In this document: in pieces, positions 44,001 to 51,470 of the stretch
Numbering within the stretch: position 1 is the stretch's first letter
How the letters are laid out: every line of letters begins with the position of its first letter
DNA from: Ptychodera flava
Lineage: Eukaryota > Hemichordata > Enteropneusta > Ptychoderidae
DNA length: 64,000 nucleotides
Direction: 5' to 3'
Assembly: GCF_041260155.1 (NCBI RefSeq)
Contig: NC_091935.1
Coordinates: 38,979,803-39,043,802, forward strand
Position numbers and translations under genes: made by a program
The notes under the pieces: generated by a model
Seen by the model: the letters and a program-made list of their open reading frames with translations, nothing else
Databases searched by the model: none
Told to the model about the DNA's origin: nothing

Positions 44001-46226
44001 ACGCACAACAAACATCTTTTATCAGTGAAAGATGAATGGAATGCAAGTGATACCAGCATATCAGAAGAAGCATCTGTTGCTTTGTTCAGAGCTTCTGACA
44101 CACTGCTGGAAAGAATCTATCACAGGTAAGAAATTTCTGATAGTTTGTGACGACACTATTCCTGCTCTTTATTCCAATCATTCTGTGTACTACTATTATG
44201 GCATTCAGCGATATTTGGGTTAGTCATTGTGGCTTATATAAAACGCATACATTACGCATAAACCTTTTAGCCATAGGGGTACACACAGGGTATGTTACTC
44301 AGGGTATGTTACTCGTAGAACGCTATGGTAGATAATACCCTGACCTATATTTTCATTGCCAGTGGATAGACTACACTTGGGACATTATTTAGCATTGCAA
44401 ATTTGTGTCATTCTTACATAACAATCTGTTGTACAACACAAAATCAGAATGTTTTTGTTGTTTTGAGTGTATATAGTGTTTGATATAGCCACAGAAGTGC
44501 ATTGTGGGATAACTGGGAAATGGTCTATTGCAGCCAGTACCGGTAACAGTATCTGACCTTTGACCCTCCACTTTATGTTGCATCCGACCTTTTTCCTATC
44601 ACTGTATGTACATTTGTGTATTTCAGTGACAAAAACAAAGAGCTGGCAAGAAGCAACACTGTAATACACAATGTAGTTCAGATGAAAAATGAAATTTTGA
44701 AGATGAAAAATGCAGAATTTGTAGCAAGAGCTGAAAAGGTAAGTTGCTGAACAGTGAACTTTAGCTATGGAGGACACCCTGTGGAGTATGGAAGAAAAAA
44801 GTCACAAAATGTGAATCTTTCATGGGGTTATCTATGTATGCATTTTTCATGTGTAAAAGCCATCACTACTACATACTGTTCTCCTCTTTGTACATGTATA
44901 TGCATGATAAACAGATACATAATTTTTCATTTCAGCAGGCAATCAGAGCAAGGTACTTTGTGGATCAAGTATCAATGATAACTTGGCCATCCCACTTAAG
45001 GCAATTATATTCCAGCAATGACATATATAAAATACACTAATAGCAAAAATCACTATAATTTTAAAAGCGCAACATGAAAAGTAAAATCAATTTATAAAAG
45101 GTAAAGTCGGTTTTTAAGAAATATTAAAATGCTAGTTCACTCTGTGCTATGATCCTGTAGGCTTGTTGATACAAGGTAAAAGCATTTAGTTCCATTTCCT
45201 TTTAAAGGGAAACAGTTGTTAGAACTGCAACTGTGTAAGTTTCTTGTTTACAAACAATTTATTTCGTGCATGCATCTCATTACCTCATCAACATTTAAAT
45301 TATACGATGTAGATTATGACAGACATGTTTTAACTTTCATCAAGTCAGAGTGGGTCTGAGTCCTCTAAATTTTCATTGATAAGTGTGTTGCACATGTATA
45401 CTTTATTTTACTAAAGGCATTTTCTGTTAGGATGTTGTTTGAAGCTCACTATTACACTAGCTTGGCTGTCAGAGGAATACATTTTACATGAATTATGCCA
45501 TAAAATACTTGCGTCAATATTTCATTTAGCAACAAAAACTTTCATTTCACTCATTTATGGAACACAATTTTTTGCATGGTCTACACTTCAACAAATATCC
45601 AGTAGGAGTATTCAAAATAGGATACTTTAATTGTTCACATACATGTATCATGTCAAAAAACCAACATAGAGAGTAGATTTTTAATGGATCATTTGGAAAT
45701 TTCTCATTCAAATGTTGATTGAGGCAAAAGGTACAGGAATGTCTCCACATGTGATGTCTTATCTCTGTTTAATGTCATTCTGGTGAATGTACTCCATCAA
45801 TACACTGAATGCAGGGAAATAGTTGACATCATGCAGCACAAAAAGGTTAATGTAGTTTGGGCAACACTTCCCATCAACCAGTCTACAAAAAGTATGCCTT
45901 GTGCTTTAATGTGTGAAGATGTATGCATGTGTGCTTACTTATTTAATATTCTTCCATAGTTTCTTCTGGACTGCAAGACGGACTTGCCTGAACTGAAAGA
46001 AGAAACGACTTCAAGGTCAAATTCAAAAAGTCTACAGAGTTCAGGAGAAATACCGGTGGATAAAAGTGCAAATGCTGAAGATACTGGAGCAAACAATCAA
46101 CAAACAAGCCCAGAAAATGTTGAAGATACTGAGGCAAACAATCAACAAACAAGCTCAGATGACAGTCTGCAAAGAACATCTGAGGCTAACAAAAAGAGAA
46201 AAAGTGCTGCGTGTGCACTATTCTGA
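31896..46226 (+). CDS. Macro-like/TIR/TIR/TIR-like protein, 12 exons, 870 aa, CaaX ending
   Basis: Joining twelve exons with GT/AG sites and matched phases gives 2613 bp and one continuous frame. Residues 1-221 form a macro-like domain (GDIT, VSAFPGDY, SLIGALQRN, LATGDQG, LRVLKIVLF). Residues about 225-341 are TIR domain 1 (DVYISFSEKD, YLESARCTEQY). Residues about 387-500 are TIR domain 2 (YDIFISYCHKN, CVSKDYLQSQVCQEEY). Residues about 575-690 are a divergent third TIR-like domain (CDIAVSYARADAKYA, LHLIPYITC). Residues 745-782 look helical. The Ser/Asn/Gln-rich tail ends KKRKSAACALF. TIR domains signal in innate immunity or cleave NAD+; macro domains bind ADP-ribose-like ligands. I infer an NAD-linked immune protein held on membranes by prenylation. 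Start choice: the ATG at 31896 is followed directly by the macro-like domain and preceded by AAAA. A small extra exon near 37.6 kb (DIPTPNFNLNFDEELRRK) cannot be excluded. Confidence 0.85.
32265..33008. mobile_element. TTA-flanked inverted-repeat element (PIF/Harbinger-like) in intron 1
   Basis: The ends start GGGACCGTCTCAGATTGTCG and are inverted copies over about 32 bp (32265 onwards and up to 33008). TTA flanks both sides (32262-32264 and 33009-33011). The G-rich blocks GGGGGGGAGGGGG and GGGGGAGGGGGGAGG lie just inside the two ends. No transposase is present. Confidence 0.85.
33462..33665 (-). other. Trp-rich minus-strand frame inside intron 1
   Basis: A 67-residue frame including REHSWVETNRNTTPLCVWSV and a second part ending TDHGMASRNRAN. 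The composition (four Trp, low Leu/Lys) looks more protein-like than its AT-rich surroundings, and it ends in a double stop. No domain was recognised. It may be a transposon remnant. Confidence 0.25.
34011..34191 (+). CDS. Exon 2: macro-like domain, second part
   Basis: Acceptor tccacag, donor GTAGGA. It encodes GDYSATPTSLIGALQRNLGL, then VRNLASDKEEDLRKLYCC and YPFKRILCFESN. It enters in phase 1 and leaves in phase 2, matching its neighbours. SLIGALQ corresponds to the macro-domain G-x-x-x-A-I helix that contacts ligand. Confidence 0.9.
34659..34773 (+). CDS. Exon 3: macro-like domain, third part
   Basis: Acceptor ttttcag, donor GTAACT. It encodes RLGHPAEFVSNVFRCMVPIL and VITPLLATGDQ, leaving in phase 0. 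The LATGDQ strand corresponds to the P-x-x-x-T/G-x-G-x-x-G loop of macro domains. Confidence 0.9.
35820..35942. repeat. Foldback palindrome 1 in intron 3
   Basis: The arms begin ATTATTGCCTGAATACATGG and close inverted at 35942. The centre is TTTGCCCTCCTGACGTCGGG. The arms match over about 55 bp with a few bulges. Confidence 0.85.
35945..36086. repeat. Foldback palindrome 2 in intron 3
   Basis: It immediately follows palindrome 1. Arms AGCAATAAAGCACACCCAGC and CCAGCGATGGTATACCAC pair across the loop ATGAGCGATAGCGAGTGCAT, with about 65-bp arms and few mismatches. The small inner palindrome GAGC-x4-GCGAG resembles that of the 42.9-kb hairpin. Confidence 0.85.
36086..36498. mobile_element. Inverted-repeat element abutting palindrome 2
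   Basis: The left end TATTATATCATAACAGTATA and the inverted right end TATTATATCATACCAGTATA match over about 24 bp (to TTGA). The element contains most of a 147-residue minus-strand frame (36601-36158) that has no known domain. The sequence ACCAATCAGATCGCAGCATT near the right end is of a kind common in marine-invertebrate repeats. Confidence 0.6.
36690..36917 (+). CDS. Exon 4: end of macro-like domain and linker
   Basis: Acceptor tgttcag. It encodes GHSKSVMLKSMVTAAVNWMK, LPLRVLKIVLFTRL and a helical linker FEGVLQLFSALKSRYQ ending ASMK. I place the donor at GTAAAG (36918), phase 0, because the next exon enters in phase 0. An alternative donor 21 bp upstream (CCT|GTAAAG) would be equally in phase. 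Confidence 0.8.
37413..37476. repeat. Interrupted (CT)n tract in intron 4
   Basis: TCTC/CTCT repeats with GTC and GCTC interruptions. Confidence 0.85.
37765..37960 (+). CDS. Exon 5: TIR domain 1, first half
   Basis: Acceptor gttacag, donor GTAAAT. It encodes LEFDVYISFSEKDTSVAQKI (strand A and box 1), VRIFSEKQDLDENEVWQDNI (strand B and BB loop) and CAKIIP (strand C). It leaves in phase 1. The D-x-x-I-S-F-S-E-K-D start matches TIR box 1. Confidence 0.9.
38218..38338. mobile_element. TTAA-flanked piggyBac-like MITE, copy 1, in intron 5
   Basis: The left end is TTAACCCTTTGAGTGCTGTA and the right end is TTTGGTGCTCAAAGTTAA. TTAA duplication with ends beginning CCCTTTGAG is typical of piggyBac-derived MITEs. 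A longer copy (244 bp) is at 49899-50142. Confidence 0.8.
38609..38771 (+). CDS. Exon 6: TIR domain 1, second half
   Basis: Acceptor tcattcag, donor GTGAGT. It encodes VLSQHYLESARCTEQYNIAL, LLAPFYIEQIEFLPTYMGLV and QYVNC. The C-T-E-Q-Y helix puts a Glu at the position used for NAD+ cleavage in catalytic TIRs. It leaves in phase 2. Confidence 0.9.
39513..39769 (+). CDS. Exon 7: linker and TIR domain 2, first half
   Basis: The donor GTAAAC is clear. The acceptor is chosen at GACGGAAG|T (39512) because only that AG lets the frame join exon 6. The stronger-looking AG at 39480 is out of phase. It encodes FDKLMKASKQVVVAL, a Lys/Thr-rich linker, KYDIFISYCHKNSQQVKKLR (TIR box 1), LKIFFDTDELKTG (BB loop). 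Confidence 0.75.
40399..40535 (+). CDS. Exon 8: TIR domain 2, middle
   Basis: Acceptor atattgcag, donor GTGAGT. It encodes TAWQETLYQAIDGSRCMIAC, VSKDYLQSQVCQEEYNLALA and KHLDK. The C-Q-E-E-Y helix is the counterpart of C-T-E-Q-Y in domain 1. Phase 1 in, phase 0 out. Confidence 0.9.
41435..41626 (+). CDS. Exon 9: TIR domain 2 end and linker
   Basis: Acceptor aaacacag, donor GTAATT. It encodes DSELQLIVVCLETLPDIA, EFATVKMVDGIGEKYSEVME and VKWLKGESCSDDPVFIKAQ. Phase 0 at both ends. Confidence 0.9.
42474..42735 (+). pseudogene. Fragment of a QRICH1/ZMYM/KCTD1-type (Crypton-related) N-terminal region in intron 9
   Basis: It starts with an ATG (MAAKRHAELSPAKINDILMQ), has VNSKRTKMATRNAISVFSDE, and ends AEVRTKKGELYSKKSS. 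Between them the likely protein runs in another frame (EEGKLSAATLDSAM), so two indels are inferred. The pattern (E/P-x-x-I-N-D-I-L, N-T/A-x-x-x-A-V-x-x-F, KKGELYSKKS) is what I recall from invertebrate QRICH1/ZMYM-like proteins, whose domain derives from Crypton tyrosine recombinases. The frame runs straight into a large hairpin. A tandem 21-bp repeat (GATGATGCCCTCTGC core) lies upstream at 42330-42373. Confidence 0.45.
42774..42965. repeat. Large foldback palindrome in intron 9
   Basis: Left arm TAATAACACATGAGAGCGAG, then GGGCAATATCACGATTT and so on, pairs with its inverted copy up to about 42962, with about 85-bp arms and few mismatches. The centre contains CCCGAGCCGTAGGCGAGG. It directly follows the Crypton-related fragment, so it may be that element's end or an independent insertion. 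Confidence 0.9.
43500..44125 (+). CDS. Exon 10: third, divergent TIR-like domain
   Basis: Acceptor gtcttttag, donor GTAAGA; at 626 bp it is the largest exon. It encodes a linker (DDTYSNINIDQLSEEYRTAL), then CDIAVSYARADAKYARFLMH (box 1-like, with AVSYARAD), TAKIIVPLVSIAYMESTSQH and EELQIALSRHRKM, PIIFPILLNKLPIKPTYLHL, then a helical end. Domain 1 and 2 helices start with Cys-x-Glu; here it is QHEEL, and the BB loop is short. It may be a structural, non-catalytic TIR. Phase 2 out. Confidence 0.85.
44627..44738 (+). CDS. Exon 11: helical, coiled-coil-like segment
   Basis: Acceptor tatttcag, donor GTAAGT. It encodes SDKNKELARSNTVIHNVVQM and KNEILKMKNAEFVARAEK: charged, with spaced Val/Ile/Leu/Met as in a short coiled coil. 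Phase 2 in, phase 0 out. Confidence 0.85.
45960..46226 (+). CDS. Exon 12: acidic/Asn-Gln tail with polybasic CaaX end
   Basis: Acceptor cttccatag, stop TGA at 46224-46226. The tail is Ser/Asn/Gln/Glu-rich with a small internal repeat (ANNQQTS twice, VEDTEANNQQ and AEDTGANNQQ). It ends EANKKRKSAACALF. Cys-Ala-Leu-Phe fits a CaaX box whose final Phe would favour geranylgeranylation, and KKRK supplies the usual polybasic second signal. Confidence 0.85.
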   Translation, partial: FLLDCKTDLPELKEETTSRSNSKSLQSSGEIPVDKSANAEDTGANNQQTSPENVEDTEANNQQTSSDDSLQRTSEANKKRKSAACALF

Positions 46227-46273
46227 AGTAATTACAGAATCTTGTAATATACCAGCACTGAATATGTCAAAGA

Positions 46274-47757
46274 CGGACATACTGAACACCGACAAGCACC
46301 GACAAGGACCAACAAGGACCGACAATAGACCGACAAGTGACCGACAAGTTGAATTAAAACCATTCTTTTTCGATGTTTTGGTTTTAAAATGTCATTTTCT
46401 ACTATTTTGGTGAATATTTACTCAATTGACAACGGCATTGAAGAAAGAGAACGATTGGCCGACAAGGAAATCGCGTATTGAAGCAGCTCTATTGGCCTTG
46501 CTGTTAAGGACCGACAAGTTGCCGACAAGTTGAATTTAAACCATTCTTTTTCGATGTTTTGGTTTTAAAATGTCATTTTCTACTATTTTGGTGAATATTT
46601 ACTCAAGTGACCGAACTGAATTGACGAAACTGAACGAAATATTGGCCGACAAGCAAATCGCGTATTGAAGCAGGTCTATTTGCCATACTAATATGGACCG
46701 ACAAGTGATCGATAAGGTGGATAATTATCATTCTTTTTCGATGTTTGGGCTTCAAAATGTCATTTTCTACTATTTTGGTGAATATTAACACAATCGACTG
46801 AACAGAACGAATAAACTGTACGAAATATTGGCCGACAACGAAATCATATATATCTTGAAGCAAGGTGTCACATATGCCGGAAACCAAAAAAAAATTTTTA
46901 ACTTGTCAATGACTTTTGGGTCACTTGTCGGTTTCTTTCCTTATACTTTTAGTTGTCGTAGCTTCAGATCTCTTTGTCGCTGTATTGTGTTTTGAAACTG
47001 TTCTTTTATTTTGAAACTGTATATATTTACAAAGATAGCAGAAAGTGGAAAGTAGTGTTTGAATGGCGAAAGTTCGAAAAATCGTTTTTCATTTTAATTT
47101 GTCGATGAGTTTTTGGTCACTTGTCGGTCCTTTCTTGACTTCATCTCTAAAGTTGAAAGTGAACTGAATACGTCCATCGACACAATGACGACAGGAATTT
47201 AATACTTTTATTTTCGAAACTGTTCTTTCAAATCTTTTGATACTCAAAGAGATAGTACAAATAGGCGTTTAAAAGGTGAAACGTCGAAAAAAAATCGTTT
47301 TCATTCAACTTGTCGGTCCACCACTTTTACATGTATCTCTTAGTTGTCATAGCTTTAGATCTGTTTGTTGCTAGATCATTATTATATGTTATTGTTCAGT
47401 TTATTGCATTCTTCGATAATACAGTTGAGTGATAAAGTAGGCCTCAAACCAAATCCCTTGTTACATTAAGATGTGAAACCACAAAAGATAGTGGTTAGAT
47501 TACCCTTCGAGGAAAAATCAAACGATGCCATACAAGATGGCATCTACTACTTCCGGGTAGGGTTTCCTTGTTTGCCACACGGTTACTGCTGTCATGTCGC
47601 CCTGTTTTTTCGTTACCGTTTGGTCAATTGTGTTCATATTCACCAAAATAGTAGAAAATGACGTTATGAAGCCCAATCATCGAAAAAAGGGGTTTTCATC
47701 CAACTTGTCGGTCACTTGACGGTCCTTGTCGGTGCTTGTCGGTGTTTAGGCGGACCC
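46274..47757. mobile_element. 1.5-kb element with 8-bp target duplication and repeated subterminal motifs
   Basis: GTCAAAGA occurs directly at both edges (46266-46273 and 47758-47765), an 8-bp target duplication. Just inside, both ends carry ACACCGACAAGCACCGACAA in inverted orientation, and the motif CCGACAAG recurs many times. The left half has three tandem units of about 181-187 bp, each with CATTCTTTTTCGATG and TCATTTTCTACTATTTTGG (46361, 46542 and 46729). The right half carries related units in inverted orientation. No transposase is present. An 8-bp duplication fits hAT-like or P-like elements, but the extreme ends are imperfect and the class is open. Confidence 0.75.
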
Positions 47758-47765
47758 GTCAAAGA

Positions 47766-48399
47766 TGTCTGAGACCTGAACATCTTATATAGAGCACATG
47801 TAAAACATTTACATTTCACGTCATTATAGTGATTCTTGAGAACTTTTAAAACTCATTGTACAAGAATTCCATTGCATTTGAGCTATTGAACTATAGTTTT
47901 TATGTCAAATTTATATTAAACAGGTCCTAAAATATCTATTTACACACAGACTTATAGTTATGCAATAACCATTGACATTGACCCAGCGTTATTAAAAACA
48001 AAAAATGATCTTTCTACCAGTAACACTTGTCTTTATGATGTACGGAAATGATATTTATTTGTCTATTTGAAGGAAGGATATACTTTGTACACAGATGGTG
48101 TTTTGTTTTGTAGATTGTCGTTTTTATTGGAATGTGTTTTACTTATTAAGTATATTCTTTGCCGTGTAAGTATCCTCTAAAACTGGAAAATATCAGCAAA
48201 GTCTTAGATTCGTATATGTTTTCAGAAGAAATACATTGTAATACATTATATTGAAACTTTTAAATATTAGTGTATGATTATGAAGTCTACTGTGTTCATT
48301 ACAGTTGTAACATTGAACAATTTTAGACTTTACTTCAAATGGGCAATTGTACATGTACCGGTGTGTACTGTTGTTGATGGTTAACTTTATTGACATTCA
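47766..48399. other. Probable 3' UTR / intergenic, no gene
   Basis: AT-rich. An ATTAAA at about 47924 could be a polyadenylation signal for the macro/TIR gene if its 3' UTR reads through the inserted element. Further AATAAA hexamers lie near 48618 and 49600. Confidence 0.35.
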
Positions 48400-48552
48400 G
48401 AGTTATCAATATGACATAGCAATGTTAGAATTATCAATATGACATAGTCATGTTAGAATTATCAATATGACATAGCCATGTTTGTTAGAATTATCAATAT
48501 GACATAGCCATGTTAGCATTATCAATATGACATAGCCATCAATATGACATAG
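48399..48552. repeat. About 30-bp minisatellite, six copies
   Basis: The unit contains TTATCAATATGACATAGCCA, repeated about six times with small length changes (one unit carries an extra GTTT, the last is shortened). Confidence 0.95.
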
Positions 48553-49898
48553 CTTAGAAAGGAAATGTGAGAAACACAGCAGGTAGATTTTGTCTGAGCT
48601 ATCCTTAAGGTAAAAAGAAAATAAACATCACAATGCCAGACACTTATTGTACTGAGATTTTCTAAGGGAGCAATGTAGCTGGTTGAAAAAACCCTGATCA
48701 AGGAGCTGATAGGGCTGAAAATAGCAGAATGGCATACTAATTAATCGTTCTATACAAAGAGTTTGTATTTCCAGCCAGACATTATCTACCAATTTCCCTT
48801 CGCATGATACATTTTGAGTATTTAAAGTCACAAGTGGAAAAAGCTGCTATCTTTGGCTGTGGTGTCATGAGGTGTGTATTCAATTATCTCACTTTTGATG
48901 CAAATTATGGGATATTGAACATCAAGGATTGCAAACATGTGTTTATCACTGAAAGAAGATGGATACTGTGTCAAATTATGAAAATTTTGATTTCAAAGAA
49001 ATGTTTGACTGAAATTCATAATGAAATATTCAAAAGTGAGTGCTTGAGAGAGTAAAGTGGGCAAATTCAGTGTATTTCTAGTTATAATTAGAATCAGAAA
49101 ATGAAGATACACTCAGCAAATGAATTCATTTTCTTATTGTGTGCCAACCCATTATGAGTTTTGAGATAATTTTTTGCAGATTATTTTATCATAAATATCA
49201 AATGATGGCAAAATTGACATCATATCTTACCTCAAAACACTGTCTTACTGAGTTTATCAAAGTTTTTATTCAACAACCTTAAGGAGGAGAGTATAGTCAA
49301 TTGGTTATACAGCTTTAAGTATTTTGTATTTTTAAGGTTATCTGTAAATAGTCCATAAGTGTCCTGTATTTTGTCTGAATTGATTGTCAAGATTTTTATA
49401 GCAGGCAGGTGGCATACAATGTCAAAATCAAGATACTACAGTATGTAGTGTTGTGACTGAAATTGCTTGTTTACATTTGATGTACATACAATTATTAGAG
49501 TGTAATACTATTCGTTCATTTATATTTATCATGGCAAGAGTTGTAGAATAATTAATAGTGTTGTAGAGTGGTATGTACCATTCACATTAACTGATATCGC
49601 AATAAAGTCAATGTTCTGCGTATTCTTCATTGCAAAGCTGCATTCGTCGTCACAGGGTCAGTGAAATTAGAAACCCAACCTTCACAGCAAAATGTGCTGC
49701 ATCAGATCCAATACATCGGTCTAAATAAATTGCTCTACCCTGTCATCAGCATTGTTTTTGCAGATGTATTGCAGATTTTGTATTGGTTAGTATCTTTTCA
49801 AGCTTTTGTTGTAGCACTATGTTACAGGATGACACTTAAACGAGTCCAGTGTCCATAATTATTTAAACCCTGGTTCTCACATTAGTTCTCATTTACAA
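48553..49898. other. No gene recognised
   Basis: AT-rich. Short plus-strand frames at 48804-49055 and 49661-49858 have no domain or splice support. Confidence 0.5.
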
Positions 49899-50142
49899 TT
49901 AACCCTTTGAGCACTGTAATTTTTCCCAAAAAAATATCAGGGCAACATTTAACCAATTTTTATGACTTTTTCTGTAATTTTTTCCATGATATTTGACTAA
50001 ATAGACATAAATTTTCATGGGCTACACTTTTTGACCAAAATTTTTGGAAATATCTGAAAAAAATTATCTTGACCTAAAAGAAATTGTTGGCGTCATATTG
50101 TGTAAATGCAAGAAAAATTGACTTTGGCACTCAAAGGGTTAA
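49899..50142. mobile_element. TTAA-flanked piggyBac-like MITE, copy 2
   Basis: The ends are TTAACCCTTTGAGCACTGTA and TTTGGCACTCAAAGGGTTAA. It shares terminal and subterminal sequence with the intron-5 copy and is about twice as long. Confidence 0.85.
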
Positions 50143-50626
50143 GGTGTCTGTCATTGTTTTTGGTTCTTGATGATTTTGACAGTCAACATGGTGGAAGTCC
50201 TTGATTTTTGCTATATCACTTTGCATTTGCACACCTGCAATTTTGTTATAATTACTGTTGTATGATCTGTAGTTAAACATCTGTGGTTACCGGATCTACT
50301 ACTCAATATTATACCAGCCTTCAAAGTCTGCCTATAATGACGTCTGGCTATTCCCTGGCATGCGTCCTTGGACAGAGACCTAAGGCTGTTAACTAACAAG
50401 TGAAAACAAGACATGCAAATTAACAAACAGACTGATTACAAACTGAGCCAAGAGAATAGAATCGAATCAAAAGAGTCTAAAAGATGATAAAATAAAAAGT
50501 CAAACACAAATAAGCTGACTGAAAAGTATGTGTCAAATATACCTTATATAGTTGAGTAATCTATGTAGTCATCCTGCATTGGAAAAGTGTTGCTCATTTT
50601 AGAGAGTAGGGCCAAAATGTAGCAGG

Positions 50627-50739
<113 letters not shown>

Positions 50740-50893
50740 CGAAGTATACAGATGTCCTGGGAAATTACAGTGCTCGATGCTAAAGCAGAGCATTAAAATA
50801 ATAACACAAATTGCTTCAAGTACAAAGGAAACTTAACAGATATCATTACTTTGCACTTGAAGTAATTTTGTGTTATTACACACACACATGTAC

Positions 50894-50924
<31 letters not shown>

Positions 50925-51032
50925 TTGGCAATTCTATTCATGTCAAATATTGCTGCATATTCATAGAATGTGTCGTTCGTTGACCCAGACACTTTGCCTG
51001 AATAGCACCACCAGTGTCTATGATAGCACTAA

Positions 51033-51467
51033 GGGGCGACGTCAAAAGTTCAATGTAGGATAAAAGCTTAATTCCCTTAGTTTCCCTCCAACCCCCACCC
51101 CCCCCCCCCGTAGAAACTTAATCGACTATTTTGAACCTATTGGCAGGCTGTTTCTATGTAAAGTGAAGCAAAGGACCAGTCAATTATGGGGTGAAATAAA
51201 AAACCGATTAAAATAATACTTCATTAACACTGAGAACACATTTTAATTTTGTGTTTTATCCAATGAAAATACAACAATATTAACAACAAACTTGAAGTTT
51301 ATTGATGAATGAACAAGAACAATACAAATAAAGTCAAGGTTTCTCCTTTCAGAGGTAAGACCTTAAATCGATTTGTCGGATAGAAACTTTTGGGGTCAAC
51401 CCCCCCCCCACCCCTAAACTAAAAGGATTAAGTTTTTTATCCGACATCGAACTTTTGACGCTGCCCC
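51033..51467. mobile_element. TAA-flanked inverted-repeat element (PIF/Harbinger-like)
   Basis: The left end is GGGGCGACGTCAAAAGTTCA and the inverted right end is GGGGCAGCGTCAAAAGTTCG, continuing to GGATAAAA. TAA flanks both sides (51030-51032 and 51468-51470). The C-rich tracts inside each end (51098-51109 and 51399-51414) echo the G-rich blocks of the intron-1 element. No transposase is present. Confidence 0.8.
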
Positions 51468-51470
51468 TAA

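Noticed and set aside
43658..44101. 147-residue minus-strand frame
   Set aside because: Exact antisense shadow of TIR exon 10.
48399..48552. CRISPR-like spacing of a 30-bp repeat
   Set aside because: Units are contiguous with no unique spacers, and the genome is eukaryotic; it is a minisatellite.
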